Positions 52,541 through 61,592 of a stretch of 64,000 nucleotides of DNA are shown here, one piece after another. Both the position numbers and the translations under genes were made by a program. The stretch lies in assembly GCF_036746095.1 (NCBI RefSeq), contig NZ_DAIOEU010000018.1, positions 8,504 to 72,503 on the forward strand, given 5' to 3'. This DNA comes from Dyella_B sp036746095. GTDB lineage: Bacteria; Pseudomonadota; Gammaproteobacteria; Xanthomonadales; Rhodanobacteraceae. The stretch's first letter is position 1. Each line of letters begins with the position of its first letter. Under the pieces are notes generated by a model that was not told the DNA's origin, made no database searches, and saw nothing but the letters and a program-made list of their open reading frames with translations.

Positions 52541-53683
52541 TCAATGCCAATCCGTCTGTGGCATAAATGTGTTGCTTGACGTGGTGATCTGGTGAGTGGA
52601 GTCTTTCACCTCCAGCTGCCGGCCTTGCATGAAGTTGGTGTTCCTGGCCAGCGGCGTGTTCTGCTTCATCGGATAGCGTGCACTGTTGTTGCCCAGCGTA
52701 TTGCCGTCGGCCTTTACATAGCTGCTCTTGCCGTTGATGGAGAGCCCGGCCAGGCCGTTGCCGGTAATGCGGTTATTGCCGATGGAGACCTGCGTCGCTG
52801 TGTCCACCGTCAATACGCCATAACCGTAGTTGTTGGTGAAGCTGGAGTTCTTCACGGTGACGTTGCTGACGTTGTCGTGAATTTCCAGCCCGCTGCCGCG
52901 ATTGTCGGCAACGGTGCAGTCGTCGATAGTGATGTTGCTGGCATGACCCTGCGCTTGAGGCTCGATATCGATGCCAGCCTGCGGCATGGTGCCGTGAGTG
53001 TTGCTGAAGGTGGAGTGGGTGATGGTCACACCGTCGACGGGGCCAATCGAAAGCCCCTGGCGACGGTTGCCGGTGGACACGACGTTATCGACGACCACGT
53101 CAGTCGAAGGCGTCGCATGACCATCCGGGCCGAGCGCACCGATCCACATGCCATCGCCCCAGCAATCGGAAATATGCACATTCGTAACGCGTACGTGCTT
53201 GGCTGCCTGGATATCGATGCCGAAGCCCCACTCGCCACCCACGCCGGTATGCCCATTGCGTTCGCCGACGATATTGCCCCCAGTGATGCTCACGTTGCTG
53301 ACGTTCCATACCTTGATCATGTACGACCGCTTCGAACCGTTGGAGAGTGCGGCGATGGTTGCATCGGGAGCGAGCTGCAACACCATGTTGGAACGCAGGT
53401 TGATCGAGCGCATCGCATCGATCATGTACGTGCCCTTCGGCACCAGCACCGTGCCGCCCCTTGCTGGCAGGCTGTCGATGGCGGACTGGATCGCGAGCGT
53501 GTCATCGTGTACACCATCGCCTTTGGCGCCCTTGTCGCGCACGTTGATCACGGTATTGGTGGTGGCTGCGTAACTGGAGGTACTCCCCGCGTACAGGGCG
53601 ATCAACGGCAAGCCCAGCCATATGGCAGGCATGAAGCGGTGGCGCGGCATGCGAGTACGAGGACGATCGATGGTGTGCGTCAT
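52541..53683 (-). CDS. Secreted right-handed parallel beta-helix protein (beta-helix 4)
   Basis: 380 residues. N-terminal hydrophobic export signal FMPAIWLGLPLIALYAGS (about 17-34, cleavage near SSYAATT), then VRDKGAKGDGVHDDTLAIQ and the shared motifs GDGMWIGA, RRQGLSI, GIDIEP, GLEIHDN. The start at 53683 forms an ATGA overlap with the AS-2 stop, the same junction as AS-1/beta-helix 3. Closest in motif wording to beta-helix 1 and 3. Presumed polysaccharide-acting or structural protein of the cell envelope. Confidence 0.83.
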   Translation of the reverse strand: MTHTIDRPRTRMPRHRFMPAIWLGLPLIALYAGSTSSYAATTNTVINVRDKGAKGDGVHDDTLAIQSAIDSLPARGGTVLVPKGTYMIDAMRSINLRSNMVLQLAPDATIAALSNGSKRSYMIKVWNVSNVSITGGNIVGERNGHTGVGGEWGFGIDIQAAKHVRVTNVHISDCWGDGMWIGALGPDGHATPSTDVVVDNVVSTGNRRQGLSIGPVDGVTITHSTFSNTHGTMPQAGIDIEPQAQGHASNITIDDCTVADNRGSGLEIHDNVSNVTVKNSSFTNNYGYGVLTVDTATQVSIGNNRITGNGLAGLSINGKSSYVKADGNTLGNNSARYPMKQNTPLARNTNFMQGRQLEVKDSTHQITTSSNTFMPQTDWH

Positions 53684-55173
53684 GGTGTCAGGGTGGTTCG
53701 TGGCGTGGCCGCCCTTCGATCAGGCGGATGCAGGTTGCTGCGGGTTGCCAGCCACGGCAGCGTGACCGCGAGCAGATAAAACTTCGAAGCAAAAAACTTG
53801 TTGTCGAACAGGCGCCGATGGGTTTCCAGCCAGCGGGGTACCCCGGGCAGGATGGCGCGCGTCTGCTGCGCAAAGGCGTAAACCTGATCGAAGCGCTGCC
53901 TGGCCAGTCCACGCAGATCGAAACGGAAGGAGCCCTTGGTCCTTACGTACGGCAATTCACCGAAACGCCCGGCGATGTGCCGGCGGATCAGCAGTTTGTT
54001 GACGCCACCCGGGCCGATCAGTTGGTCGCGTGGCACCTGGTGCAGGATCCAGTCGCGCAGTCGCGCGTTGCAGTACGGATACACCACGCGCAGCGACATG
54101 GCCTTGGCCGCGTACATGCCCTTGCCCATGGCGGGTGCTTCGAGCAGCGTGAACGCGATGACGTGCTCATCGTCAGCCGATGTGGCGGCGGCAATTTCCG
54201 CGCGGAACATGTCCAGGCGTTGGCGCGAGCGTGCCGAAATGTTCCATCCGTACAGCTCATCCACTTCCGCGTCGCTGAAGCGCGAGCCGGGAAGCAACCG
54301 TTCGAACCGGTCCATCTGCAAGGTGGCAAGCGCGAAGCAGAGTGCGAAGTTGTTCTTGATCAGCGGCAGGCGGAACAGGCCTGAAGGCAGGCGAACGTTG
54401 CGCGAAAGCATCCGCAGTACATGGTCCTTGCAGTGCAGCGGGCCGCCGAAATAGTGATCCGATCCAAGCGCATCGACGATGCCGTCGCCGCCGAACCGGC
54501 GCACCTCGGTAGCAAGGTCCGCATAGGACAGCGCCGCGAAATCGGCGGTCAACAAGGGCATGCGTGGCAGCATCGCCAGGTAGCGGTCGTACGCGCGACC
54601 GGGATCGCACACCAGTATTTCGTGCCGCAAGCCGAGTTTCCGGGCAACGAAGCGCGCCGATGACACTTCGTTTTCTTCGGTGCCGCCCAGATAGGTAAGA
54701 CAGGTAGTGTCAGGTCGCACTTCGGCAAGTGCGATAGCCATCGAGGTGGAATCCTTGCCGCCGCTTTGCATCAGCCATGGCGCGCGGATGCCGGCAAGCG
54801 ATTGTCTTGCCGCATCGCATAGCAAGCGGTGATAGGTTTGCGTCAGCGCCGCGCCGGTTGCTTCGCGGGCGCCCGGCTGCGACGCGGCATGCGTGGCGCG
54901 GAACGGAAAACGGAACACCGGATGGCCGTGCAGGTCCGTCGCGGGATCGAATCCCGAAAAGGCAACTTTTACGTCCCGATAGATGGAGTGGGGCGGATAT
55001 ACGAAGCTGTTGCGCAACAGATCGGCGATCGATACCAGGTCCAGCGCAGCGCTGCCGGGCGGGAGTTCATCCAGTGGCGAAAAATCCACGCTGCGCTGGT
55101 AGGGCGAGGCATCGATCTGGATCCTTGCCCGGCGGGAACTGGATGGTAGTTGCGGGATCGTGCTGGGCCTCAT
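53680..55173 (-). CDS. Asparagine-synthetase-like PP-loop enzyme without glutaminase domain (AS-2)
   Basis: 497 residues, aligns with AS-1 and AS-3 with the PP-loop SGGKDS at the same positions 137-142. LMQSGGKDSTSMAIALAEVR, TTCLTYLGG, DALGSDHYFGGPL, PYCNARLRDWILHQVPRD, GGVNKLLIRRHIA and YVRTKGSFRFD. No N-terminal Cys. The N-terminal about 90 residues (RIQIDASPYQ..., VSIADLLRNSFVYPPHSIY) are conserved among the three and resemble the link region after a lost glutaminase domain. 78 bp after AS-3 and coupled to beta-helix 4. Confidence 0.83.
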   Translation of the reverse strand: MRPSTIPQLPSSSRRARIQIDASPYQRSVDFSPLDELPPGSAALDLVSIADLLRNSFVYPPHSIYRDVKVAFSGFDPATDLHGHPVFRFPFRATHAASQPGAREATGAALTQTYHRLLCDAARQSLAGIRAPWLMQSGGKDSTSMAIALAEVRPDTTCLTYLGGTEENEVSSARFVARKLGLRHEILVCDPGRAYDRYLAMLPRMPLLTADFAALSYADLATEVRRFGGDGIVDALGSDHYFGGPLHCKDHVLRMLSRNVRLPSGLFRLPLIKNNFALCFALATLQMDRFERLLPGSRFSDAEVDELYGWNISARSRQRLDMFRAEIAAATSADDEHVIAFTLLEAPAMGKGMYAAKAMSLRVVYPYCNARLRDWILHQVPRDQLIGPGGVNKLLIRRHIAGRFGELPYVRTKGSFRFDLRGLARQRFDQVYAFAQQTRAILPGVPRWLETHRRLFDNKFFASKFYLLAVTLPWLATRSNLHPPDRRAATPRTTLTP

Positions 55174-55251
55174 GGGATCACCGGGGCCGTGTGGTGCAGA
55201 CGGTTGTTCGTCCGCATCGCTTGCATGTTCCCAGCGGCCCGGTCGGTTGCT

Positions 55252-56742
55252 TCATGATGCAACGGCCTCGGCGCTGTGAAAATCATCGACGGGAGATGCA
55301 TGCCGCACGCGGCTGTACAACCAGGGCAGCACCATGGCGAGCAGGTAGAACTTGGAGGCGAAGTATTTGTTGCCCAGGCGGTCGCGATGCGTTTCCAGCC
55401 AGCGCGGCGCGCCCGGTAGCAGCGCCTGCGTCTGCTGCGCGAAATCGTAGACCTGGTCGAAGCGTTGCCGTGCCAGGCCGCGCACGTCGAAGCGGAAGCA
55501 ACCTTTGGTCTTCACGTAAGGCAGGTTGTGGAAGTGCTGGTCGATGTATTGGCGCATCAGTACCTTGTTCATGCCGCCCTGACCGATCAGCAGTTCGTCC
55601 GGAACATCCTTGAAAACCCAGTCGCGGAACTGAGGGTCGGCATAGGGATAGGCCAGCCGCAGCGACGTTGCCGTGGCCGAATACATGCCCTTGGCCAGAT
55701 GGGCGGACTCGCCGATCACCAGCGAAAGGCGGCGCACGGCTTCGGCGGAACCCGCCACGGCGAGATCGGGCTTGAAGACGTCCACGCGGCGGCGGGACAA
55801 CGATGCAAGCGGGCGGCCAAGCAATGCATCCACTTCGGTGTCGCTGAAGCGCGAGCCGGGGAAAAAGCGCTCGAATTCATTCATCTGCAAGGTGGCCAGC
55901 ACGACGCAAAGCTTGAAGTTCCTGCGTACCATGCTCCAATTGAACAGCGATTGCGGCACGGGCATGCTACGGGCGAGCATAGCCAGGACACGGTCCGGCC
56001 AATGCAGGGGAACGCCGAAATATTGATCCGAACCCAGCGCATCGATCATGCCGTCGCCTTGCCGCAGGCTTATTTCGGTGGCCAGGTCCACGTACGACAA
56101 GGTTGCAAAGTCGGCCGTGAGCAACGGCATGCGTGGCAGCATGGCGAGGTAGCGATCATAGGCGCGGCCCGGATCGCACACCAGGGTTTCATGGCGCAAG
56201 CCGAGCTTGTGCGCAACGAAGCGCGCCGAGGCGACCTCGTTCTCTTCTCTGCCACCAAGATAAGTAATGCAGGTGGTGTCGGGACGCACGTCGGCCAGGG
56301 CAATCGCCATGGAGGTGGAATCCTTGCCGCCGCTCTGCAAGAGCCACGGTGCGCGCATGCCGGCCGTCGTGTGCACCACCGCCTCGCATAGCAGGCTGTG
56401 ATAGGTCTCCAGCAGCTTGCCGTTGTGAATGGCATCGAGAGGCGGACGCGGCGAGGCGAGAACGGGTTGGTAAAGGTAGTGAAAGCGGGGATTGTCGAAC
56501 ATGTCCTGCGACGGGTCGAAACCGGTCGCGGCGATTTTCACGTCTTTGTAGATGGTGTGCGGTTCGTAGACAAAGCCGTTGCGCAGGATGTCGGCGATCG
56601 ACACCGGATCGATCGCCGCCAGGCCCTGCCCGTAGCTGGCAAGTGGCGAGAAATCCCATACGTTATCGTTGGGCGAGGCATTGATCTGGATTTTTTGGCC
56701 CATGGCAACGGATACGTCCTCACATTGCAGCGATGCATTCAT
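55252..56742 (-). CDS. Asparagine-synthetase-like PP-loop enzyme without glutaminase domain (AS-3)
   Basis: 496 residues. KIQINASPND near the start, VSIADILRNGFVYEPHTIY, PP-loop LLQSGGKDSTSMA (137-142), DALGSDQYFGVPL, PYADPQFRDWVFKDVPDE, GGMNKVLMRQYID and YVKTKGCFRFD. The start at 56742 overlaps the polymerase stop as ATGA. The amide acceptor is unknown; candidates are uronic acids or an amino-acid substituent of the repeat unit. It lacks a beta-helix partner directly downstream, being followed by AS-2. Confidence 0.83.
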   Translation of the reverse strand: MNASLQCEDVSVAMGQKIQINASPNDNVWDFSPLASYGQGLAAIDPVSIADILRNGFVYEPHTIYKDVKIAATGFDPSQDMFDNPRFHYLYQPVLASPRPPLDAIHNGKLLETYHSLLCEAVVHTTAGMRAPWLLQSGGKDSTSMAIALADVRPDTTCITYLGGREENEVASARFVAHKLGLRHETLVCDPGRAYDRYLAMLPRMPLLTADFATLSYVDLATEISLRQGDGMIDALGSDQYFGVPLHWPDRVLAMLARSMPVPQSLFNWSMVRRNFKLCVVLATLQMNEFERFFPGSRFSDTEVDALLGRPLASLSRRRVDVFKPDLAVAGSAEAVRRLSLVIGESAHLAKGMYSATATSLRLAYPYADPQFRDWVFKDVPDELLIGQGGMNKVLMRQYIDQHFHNLPYVKTKGCFRFDVRGLARQRFDQVYDFAQQTQALLPGAPRWLETHRDRLGNKYFASKFYLLAMVLPWLYSRVRHASPVDDFHSAEAVAS

Positions 56743-57794
56743 ACGAGAACCTGATTGGATACGTAGTAATAGAAGACCGCGCAGGACGCGATGAGTCCGA
56801 CGCGCAGGAGAATGGGATTACGAAGCATGGACAGGCGGCTGTGGAAGAAAATGCCGGCCATCATGAGCGATATCGCCAAATAGGCGGAAAATAGATAACG
56901 GTTGGAAAAATTGCCCCAGCCGAGCATGAAGAATGGCATCAGCATGACCAGGTAGACGGTCGCACTGTCCTTGATGCGTGTGTTGTAAGGCTTGCGCACC
57001 AGCCCCGATGCCATGAACGGCAGCACGTACCAGAAGATCGAAAACACGGCAAAATCGATGCGAACGCCCGATTTGTATTTGGAACCAAGCTCGTAGTCCA
57101 TGACGGCGTCGTAGACAAGGGGAAGTGCCGCGCGTACGACCATCATGGTGAGGCCGCTGCAGTACGCAACAAAGCCGATGATGGCGGCGATCCTCAATAG
57201 TTTGAGATTGAGCAGAAGCAGTGGCGCGAAGGCGAGATAGACCAGCGCGGAATAATGAAAGCAGGTGCCGATCGCTCCATAGATGAAGAAGGCCCGCCAT
57301 TGCCGCTGTTGAAACGCCATCAGCGCAATGAATACTGGTAGCGATGCCAAGCCCTGTCGCACGGCATTGATGGAGGCATTGACGAACATGGGCGACACCA
57401 GCAGGAACATCAGGCTCGCGCTAAGAAAGGTGAGGTGGCCACGCGTGCCGCCGAGATAGTCGAAATACCGGCGGGATGCCAGCACGGCCATGAGCAGCAG
57501 CAGGGCGAACAGCACGCATTGATACATCTGCAGGCTTGCACCCAGCGCGCTTATCAGGCGGGTGACCAGCACAAAACCCGGTTCGTAGCGCGTATGCGCT
57601 GAGCCGCCAAGAAATTCATGATAAGAGTAGGCGTATTCACGGGTGTCGCTCCCCACGTCGATACCGCGCGTGCCCACCACCAGGTCCACGAACAGGCACG
57701 CTGCCAGGATCAGCAGCATGCTCAGCACGTGCCGTGCATTGGTCGAGATGTTCGACCTGTTGGAATATTCGACGTAGGGAGTAACGGAACTCAT
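56739..57794 (-). CDS. EpsG/Wzy-type polysaccharide polymerase
   Basis: 351-residue inner-membrane protein with about ten helices. EpsG-family features: GTRGIDVGSDTREYAYSYHE early loop, ASINAVRQGLAS and FHYSALVYLAFAP. Members polymerise repeat units at the periplasmic face. The start at 57794 overlaps the GT2-b stop by one base (TGATG); the stop overlaps AS-3. A longer open frame upstream lies within the GT2-b gene and is not coding. Confidence 0.85.
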   Translation of the reverse strand: MSSVTPYVEYSNRSNISTNARHVLSMLLILAACLFVDLVVGTRGIDVGSDTREYAYSYHEFLGGSAHTRYEPGFVLVTRLISALGASLQMYQCVLFALLLLMAVLASRRYFDYLGGTRGHLTFLSASLMFLLVSPMFVNASINAVRQGLASLPVFIALMAFQQRQWRAFFIYGAIGTCFHYSALVYLAFAPLLLLNLKLLRIAAIIGFVAYCSGLTMMVVRAALPLVYDAVMDYELGSKYKSGVRIDFAVFSIFWYVLPFMASGLVRKPYNTRIKDSATVYLVMLMPFFMLGWGNFSNRYLFSAYLAISLMMAGIFFHSRLSMLRNPILLRVGLIASCAVFYYYVSNQVLV

Positions 57795-58720
57795 CACGCA
57801 CTGCGCTCGGCAAGCTGCAGGTTCTGGCGGCGGCGCATGAAGGTGATCACGTGCCGCCTTATGTAGCGGACGAAGCCGATGGCATCGGCGAGCCGCCACT
57901 GCCACCAGCGCAACAGACCTTGTTGGTGCAGTGTCCTGAGTACGTCCACCACACCTTGCTGCATGGCAACTAGGTCGCCACTGAGGCCGCCCGCCCCGAA
58001 CGGGGCCTTGTGCCAGGAAGCCAGTACCTGGTTGATCCGAGCACAGCGATGGCCGCGCAGCAGTATCTCCGACCAGAACATGAAATCTTCGCAGCGCCGC
58101 CGTTTTTCGTCGAAGCGGAAGGGCACATCTCGGCGCACCATCATCGAAGCAGCCGGGAAGGGCCGACGCGATATCAGCACCGTCAGAACCGGGTGTTTGA
58201 ATATGTGGACCTTCACGGGATGCTTAAGCTTTGGCGCGGGATCAGAGCGTGACTGCACATTCATGTCATGCGAGATCAGCATGATCTTCGGATCGGCCGC
58301 CAATGCCTCCATCTGCATCTGTAACTTCGGCGGATGCCAGGTGTCATCCGCGTCCAGGAACGCCACCCACGGTTGGGTGGCGTGATCCCAGCCACGGTTG
58401 CGCGCCACCGGCAGTCCGCCGTTGCGCGGCAAGACGACGACCTTGATCCATCCCTGCGGATAGCTGCGCTCGATGCGGCGAAGTTCTTCCAGCGTGTTGT
58501 CGTCGCTGCCGTCGTCCACCAAGACCACTTCGGCGGGAAGCAATGTTTGCGCGGCGACCGATGCAACCGAGTCGGCGACCGTGGCCGCAGCACGGAAACA
58601 AGGCACGATCACGCTGACCGGCGCCGTTTCGCTCATGTGCATGGACACACCTGCAGTGGCGTCCCGTTGCGTGGTTTGCAAGTTGTTGGCCGGGTCTGTA
58701 TTGCGACCTGTATTGACCAC
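57794..58720 (-). CDS. Glycosyltransferase family 2 (GT2-b)
   Basis: 308-residue GT-A transferase. PVSVIVPCFRAAATV, VVLVDDGSDDNT and FLDADDTWHPPKL (DXD-like DADD) define family 2. No membrane helix. GTG 58720 is preferred since AAGGAG lies six bases before it; the TTG at 58735 is itself inside that site, and ATG 58642 (MHMSETAP) would be a shorter form. Paralogue of GT2-a, 18 bp downstream of it. Adds a sugar to the lipid-linked intermediate. Confidence 0.85.
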   Translation of the reverse strand: MVNTGRNTDPANNLQTTQRDATAGVSMHMSETAPVSVIVPCFRAAATVADSVASVAAQTLLPAEVVLVDDGSDDNTLEELRRIERSYPQGWIKVVVLPRNGGLPVARNRGWDHATQPWVAFLDADDTWHPPKLQMQMEALAADPKIMLISHDMNVQSRSDPAPKLKHPVKVHIFKHPVLTVLISRRPFPAASMMVRRDVPFRFDEKRRRCEDFMFWSEILLRGHRCARINQVLASWHKAPFGAGGLSGDLVAMQQGVVDVLRTLHQQGLLRWWQWRLADAIGFVRYIRRHVITFMRRRQNLQLAERSA

Positions 58721-58738
58721 GTTCCTCTCCTTCAAGGC

Positions 58739-59671
58739 TCAAGCACGATGGTGGGTGGGCAAAGCGCCCGAATGGTTGCGGGTAAAGGTCAGCAGGCGCC
58801 GCCGCAGATAACGGACCCAAGCAAGTACTTCGACCAGTTGCCATTGCCACCAGCCCAGCAAACCGGCCCGGTGCAGACTGCGGCGAACGTCGATGGCAGC
58901 CGTGTACATGGCCTTCAAGTCGGCGCTTAGTCCACTGGCGCCAAACGGTGGCTTGTGCAGGGAAGCCAGCACCTGGTTGATCCTTGCGCAGCGGTAACCG
59001 GACAGCAGAATCTGCGCCCAAAGCATGAAATCTTCCGCACGCTTGCGTGTTTCATCGAAGCGGAATGGCAAGTCGCGGCGCAGCACTATCGATGGGGTCT
59101 GAAATGCGTTGCGCAGCATCAGCAAATGGCGCGGGACTGCCTGCACCACGGCCGGATAGTTGAGGGGAGGCGGCTCCGCCCAGCGGGGCTGCATATTCAT
59201 GGGATGAGCGATCAGGGCGATGCTCGGATCGTTCGCCAGCGCTTCCATTTGCAGCTTGAGCTTTTGGGGATGCCACGTATCGTCCGCATCGAGAAAGGCA
59301 ATCCACGGCTGCGTGGCGCGCGACCAACCAGCATTGCGCGCCGCGGCGGGGCCGGCATTGCGTGGCAAGGCAATGACTTTGATCCAGCCAGGGGGGTGGC
59401 TCTGCGCAATCTCTTGCAGACGCTGCAGTGTGTCGTCACCGCTGCCATCATCGATCAGCAGCACTTCGGCAGGACGGGCGGCCTGCGCGGCGACCGAAGC
59501 GACCGCGTCACCAATGGTGTGTGCGCAGCGATAGCACGGGATGACTACGCTTACGGGGGCTGCCTCGCTGGTACGGTGCATTCCAGGACCGCCTTCGGCG
59601 CGCTGTGCTGACACAGCATGTTGTTGCGTCCCGATGTTGATGTTTGCTCGCTCCATGGCGACCACTCGCAT
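58739..59671 (-). CDS. Glycosyltransferase family 2 (GT2-a)
   Basis: 310-residue paralogue of GT2-b. APVSVVIPCYRCAHTIGDA, VLLIDDGSGDDT, FLDADDTWHPQKLK and a C-terminal WWQWQLVEVLAWVRYLRRRL like that of GT2-b. The start at 59671 (MRVVAMERANI) follows GGGAG closely; ATG 59656 is an alternative. Second gene of the assembly operon, 59 bp after the initiator transferase gene. Confidence 0.85.
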   Translation of the reverse strand: MRVVAMERANINIGTQQHAVSAQRAEGGPGMHRTSEAAPVSVVIPCYRCAHTIGDAVASVAAQAARPAEVLLIDDGSGDDTLQRLQEIAQSHPPGWIKVIALPRNAGPAAARNAGWSRATQPWIAFLDADDTWHPQKLKLQMEALANDPSIALIAHPMNMQPRWAEPPPLNYPAVVQAVPRHLLMLRNAFQTPSIVLRRDLPFRFDETRKRAEDFMLWAQILLSGYRCARINQVLASLHKPPFGASGLSADLKAMYTAAIDVRRSLHRAGLLGWWQWQLVEVLAWVRYLRRRLLTFTRNHSGALPTHHRA

Positions 59672-59730
59672 GTCTCCCAGTTGATGTCGGCGATGCGGAC
59701 GAGATGATGGTGACCACATTCAAATCCCCG

Positions 59731-60894
59731 CTATTGCGAGGATTCCATGGTTTGTGGACGCTCTCCTTCGTTTTCCGGAGCCTGATACGGGCCTACCGGT
59801 GTAGGTTGCGGGGGGGTGGCTAGCGACAGGGTTTGCGAGGCGCCGATCAACCGGCCCGTGGCAACCATCGCCTTGCTGGCCTGCTGCGCACGGTAGACGC
59901 GGCCCAGCAATACCACGTAGATCGCGGTGACCGAGCTGAACGCAAGCAGGTTGCTGCCATGCGTGAGATGGCGCGTCCACGTGCCGACGTACACCAGCGT
60001 CATCGCCAGGCCCACCAGCATCACCAGCGTGGTGTGCGCGCTGAAACCGGCATTCATCATGATGTGATGGATGTGGCCACGATCCGGCTTGAACGGCGAT
60101 TTGCCTTCCCGAATACGGCGCACCATCACCTGCAAAGTGTCCAGCACGGGGAGCGCGACGCACCACAGCACGTCCACCGTCGACAGGTGCGGCTGCGCCT
60201 GCTGGCTGAGATGGATCAGCGTCCACGCCAGGAAATAGCCGATCATCATGCTGCCCGCATCGCCCAGGAAAACCTTGCGTCCGAGCAGATCCAGGTTGGC
60301 GGCCAGATCGGGCAGCAGGGCCGCCGCAAGCAACAGCAACAGAATGATGCTGTGCCACTGCGAAATGCCCTGGTATACGGTGATGGCGCCGATGCTCACC
60401 AGCGTCAGCATGCCGGCCAGGCCGTCGATGCCATCCATCATGTTGAACGCATTGAGCAGGCCGATCACCGAGAGCAGCGTCAACGGAATGCCGAACGCAC
60501 CCAGTTCCAGGTTGTAGCCGAACAGATGGCCAAGCGTGTGGATGTAGGTGTGCGTGCAATAGATCATGGTGAGCACGGCCGCGGTCTGGACCAGCAACCG
60601 GCTGCGCACGCTGAGATCGAAGCGGTCGTCCAGGGCGCCGGTCAGCGCAAGCACGGCACCGGTGCCAAGCAGCGCATTGGTGAACAGGAGGGACTCGCCT
60701 TCGAAGCACATGCCGGCGATAACGCCGAACAAGGCGGAAAGTCCGCCGATAAGGGGAATGTTGCCCACATGCCGCTTGCGTTCGCTCGGTTTATCCACCA
60801 GCCCGATCGATTCGGCGTGGTGGTAGAGGAATATCAATGCGACTGCAGCAGAAAGCATGGCGATGACGCAAGAAATAAGCGCGCGGTAACTCAT
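59731..60894 (-). CDS. wecA: Undecaprenyl-phosphate N-acetylhexosamine-1-phosphate transferase, WecA/MraY family
   Basis: 387-residue membrane protein with about 11 helices. Diagnostic motifs: GALDDRFDLSVRSRLLVQ, NAFNMMDGIDGLAG, FLGDAGSMMIG and DRGHIHHIMM. It starts the repeat unit by moving a GlcNAc- or similar-1-phosphate onto undecaprenyl phosphate. ATG 60894 is used because GGGAGA is placed correctly; the longer frame would begin at a TTG inside that site. First gene of the long minus-strand operon; its promoter should lie in 60895-61592. Sugar specificity among WecA, WbpL and similar is not defined. Confidence 0.87.
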   Translation of the reverse strand: MSYRALISCVIAMLSAAVALIFLYHHAESIGLVDKPSERKRHVGNIPLIGGLSALFGVIAGMCFEGESLLFTNALLGTGAVLALTGALDDRFDLSVRSRLLVQTAAVLTMIYCTHTYIHTLGHLFGYNLELGAFGIPLTLLSVIGLLNAFNMMDGIDGLAGMLTLVSIGAITVYQGISQWHSIILLLLLAAALLPDLAANLDLLGRKVFLGDAGSMMIGYFLAWTLIHLSQQAQPHLSTVDVLWCVALPVLDTLQVMVRRIREGKSPFKPDRGHIHHIMMNAGFSAHTTLVMLVGLAMTLVYVGTWTRHLTHGSNLLAFSSVTAIYVVLLGRVYRAQQASKAMVATGRLIGASQTLSLATPPQPTPVGPYQAPENEGERPQTMESSQ

Positions 60895-61592
60895 CGGTTC
60901 TCCCAACTACAGACAGTTTGAATGTGGCGCGAAGCCCCTGCTTTCCTTCGCGATGAGCCAGGTGATATATGCGGCGACGCTTTGACTAGTAAGCGCTCCT
61001 ATAAATCAGACGTGGAATATGGCGCTCCAGCGAGTCTCCCCGCTACGGACGGCTCTTTCGGCATGTGCATGGATATGAAAATGAGGTGACGGGATCGGAT
61101 CGCGCGGCTCGGATAGGTCGATCAGCGGCGCTTCCCGTGGCGATAACGAAGCTTGCATACGTGAAGACATAAAAGGATGTGCTCAGCGTGGATTCGTTGC
61201 GCAATTGTCGCTACGGGTACGTGTTCGTTGTGTGTGCAATGCGACAGGGATTGTCAGGCAATTCTGCACATTCATGAATGTGCGTTGTCATGTTTATGTG
61301 TGCGATAGGTCATGCGCGGTGTCAAATCGCGAGCATGTTTTTGCTAAAGCCCCGCAAGCAAGGCTTTATGCGTGATGGCTATGTCGTTGCGCGTGCTTTG
61401 CATGCACCGGATCGACTGCTTGGCATGGAAGAGCCCGTTAAAAAAACCGGCATTTCTTCACGCCGCGTATAGGCGATTTGCAGAGGTTTCGTTTGGAGCG
61501 GCATGTGTTATCTCGGCGACGCGTTTGCGCCGGGCCGGTGGCGAACGCGTTCAGCTTTTCACAAAGCCTGGAACAAAGGACGACGCAGAGGT
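60895..61592. promoter_or_regulatory. Intergenic region upstream of the polysaccharide assembly operon
   Basis: About 700 bp between the convergently placed 3' end of the histidine kinase gene and the start of wecA. Notable is a perfect 18-bp palindrome GCACATTCATGAATGTGC at 61266-61283. ORFs on the plus strand (61278-61716) look like shadows. No terminator for the kinase gene is obvious apart from A/T runs near 61440. Confidence 0.5.
61266..61283. promoter_or_regulatory. 18-bp perfect palindrome, candidate operator
   Basis: GCACATTCA/TGAATGTGC with no spacer, 372 bp upstream of the wecA start. Looks like a dimeric regulator site; the protein is unknown. Confidence 0.42.
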
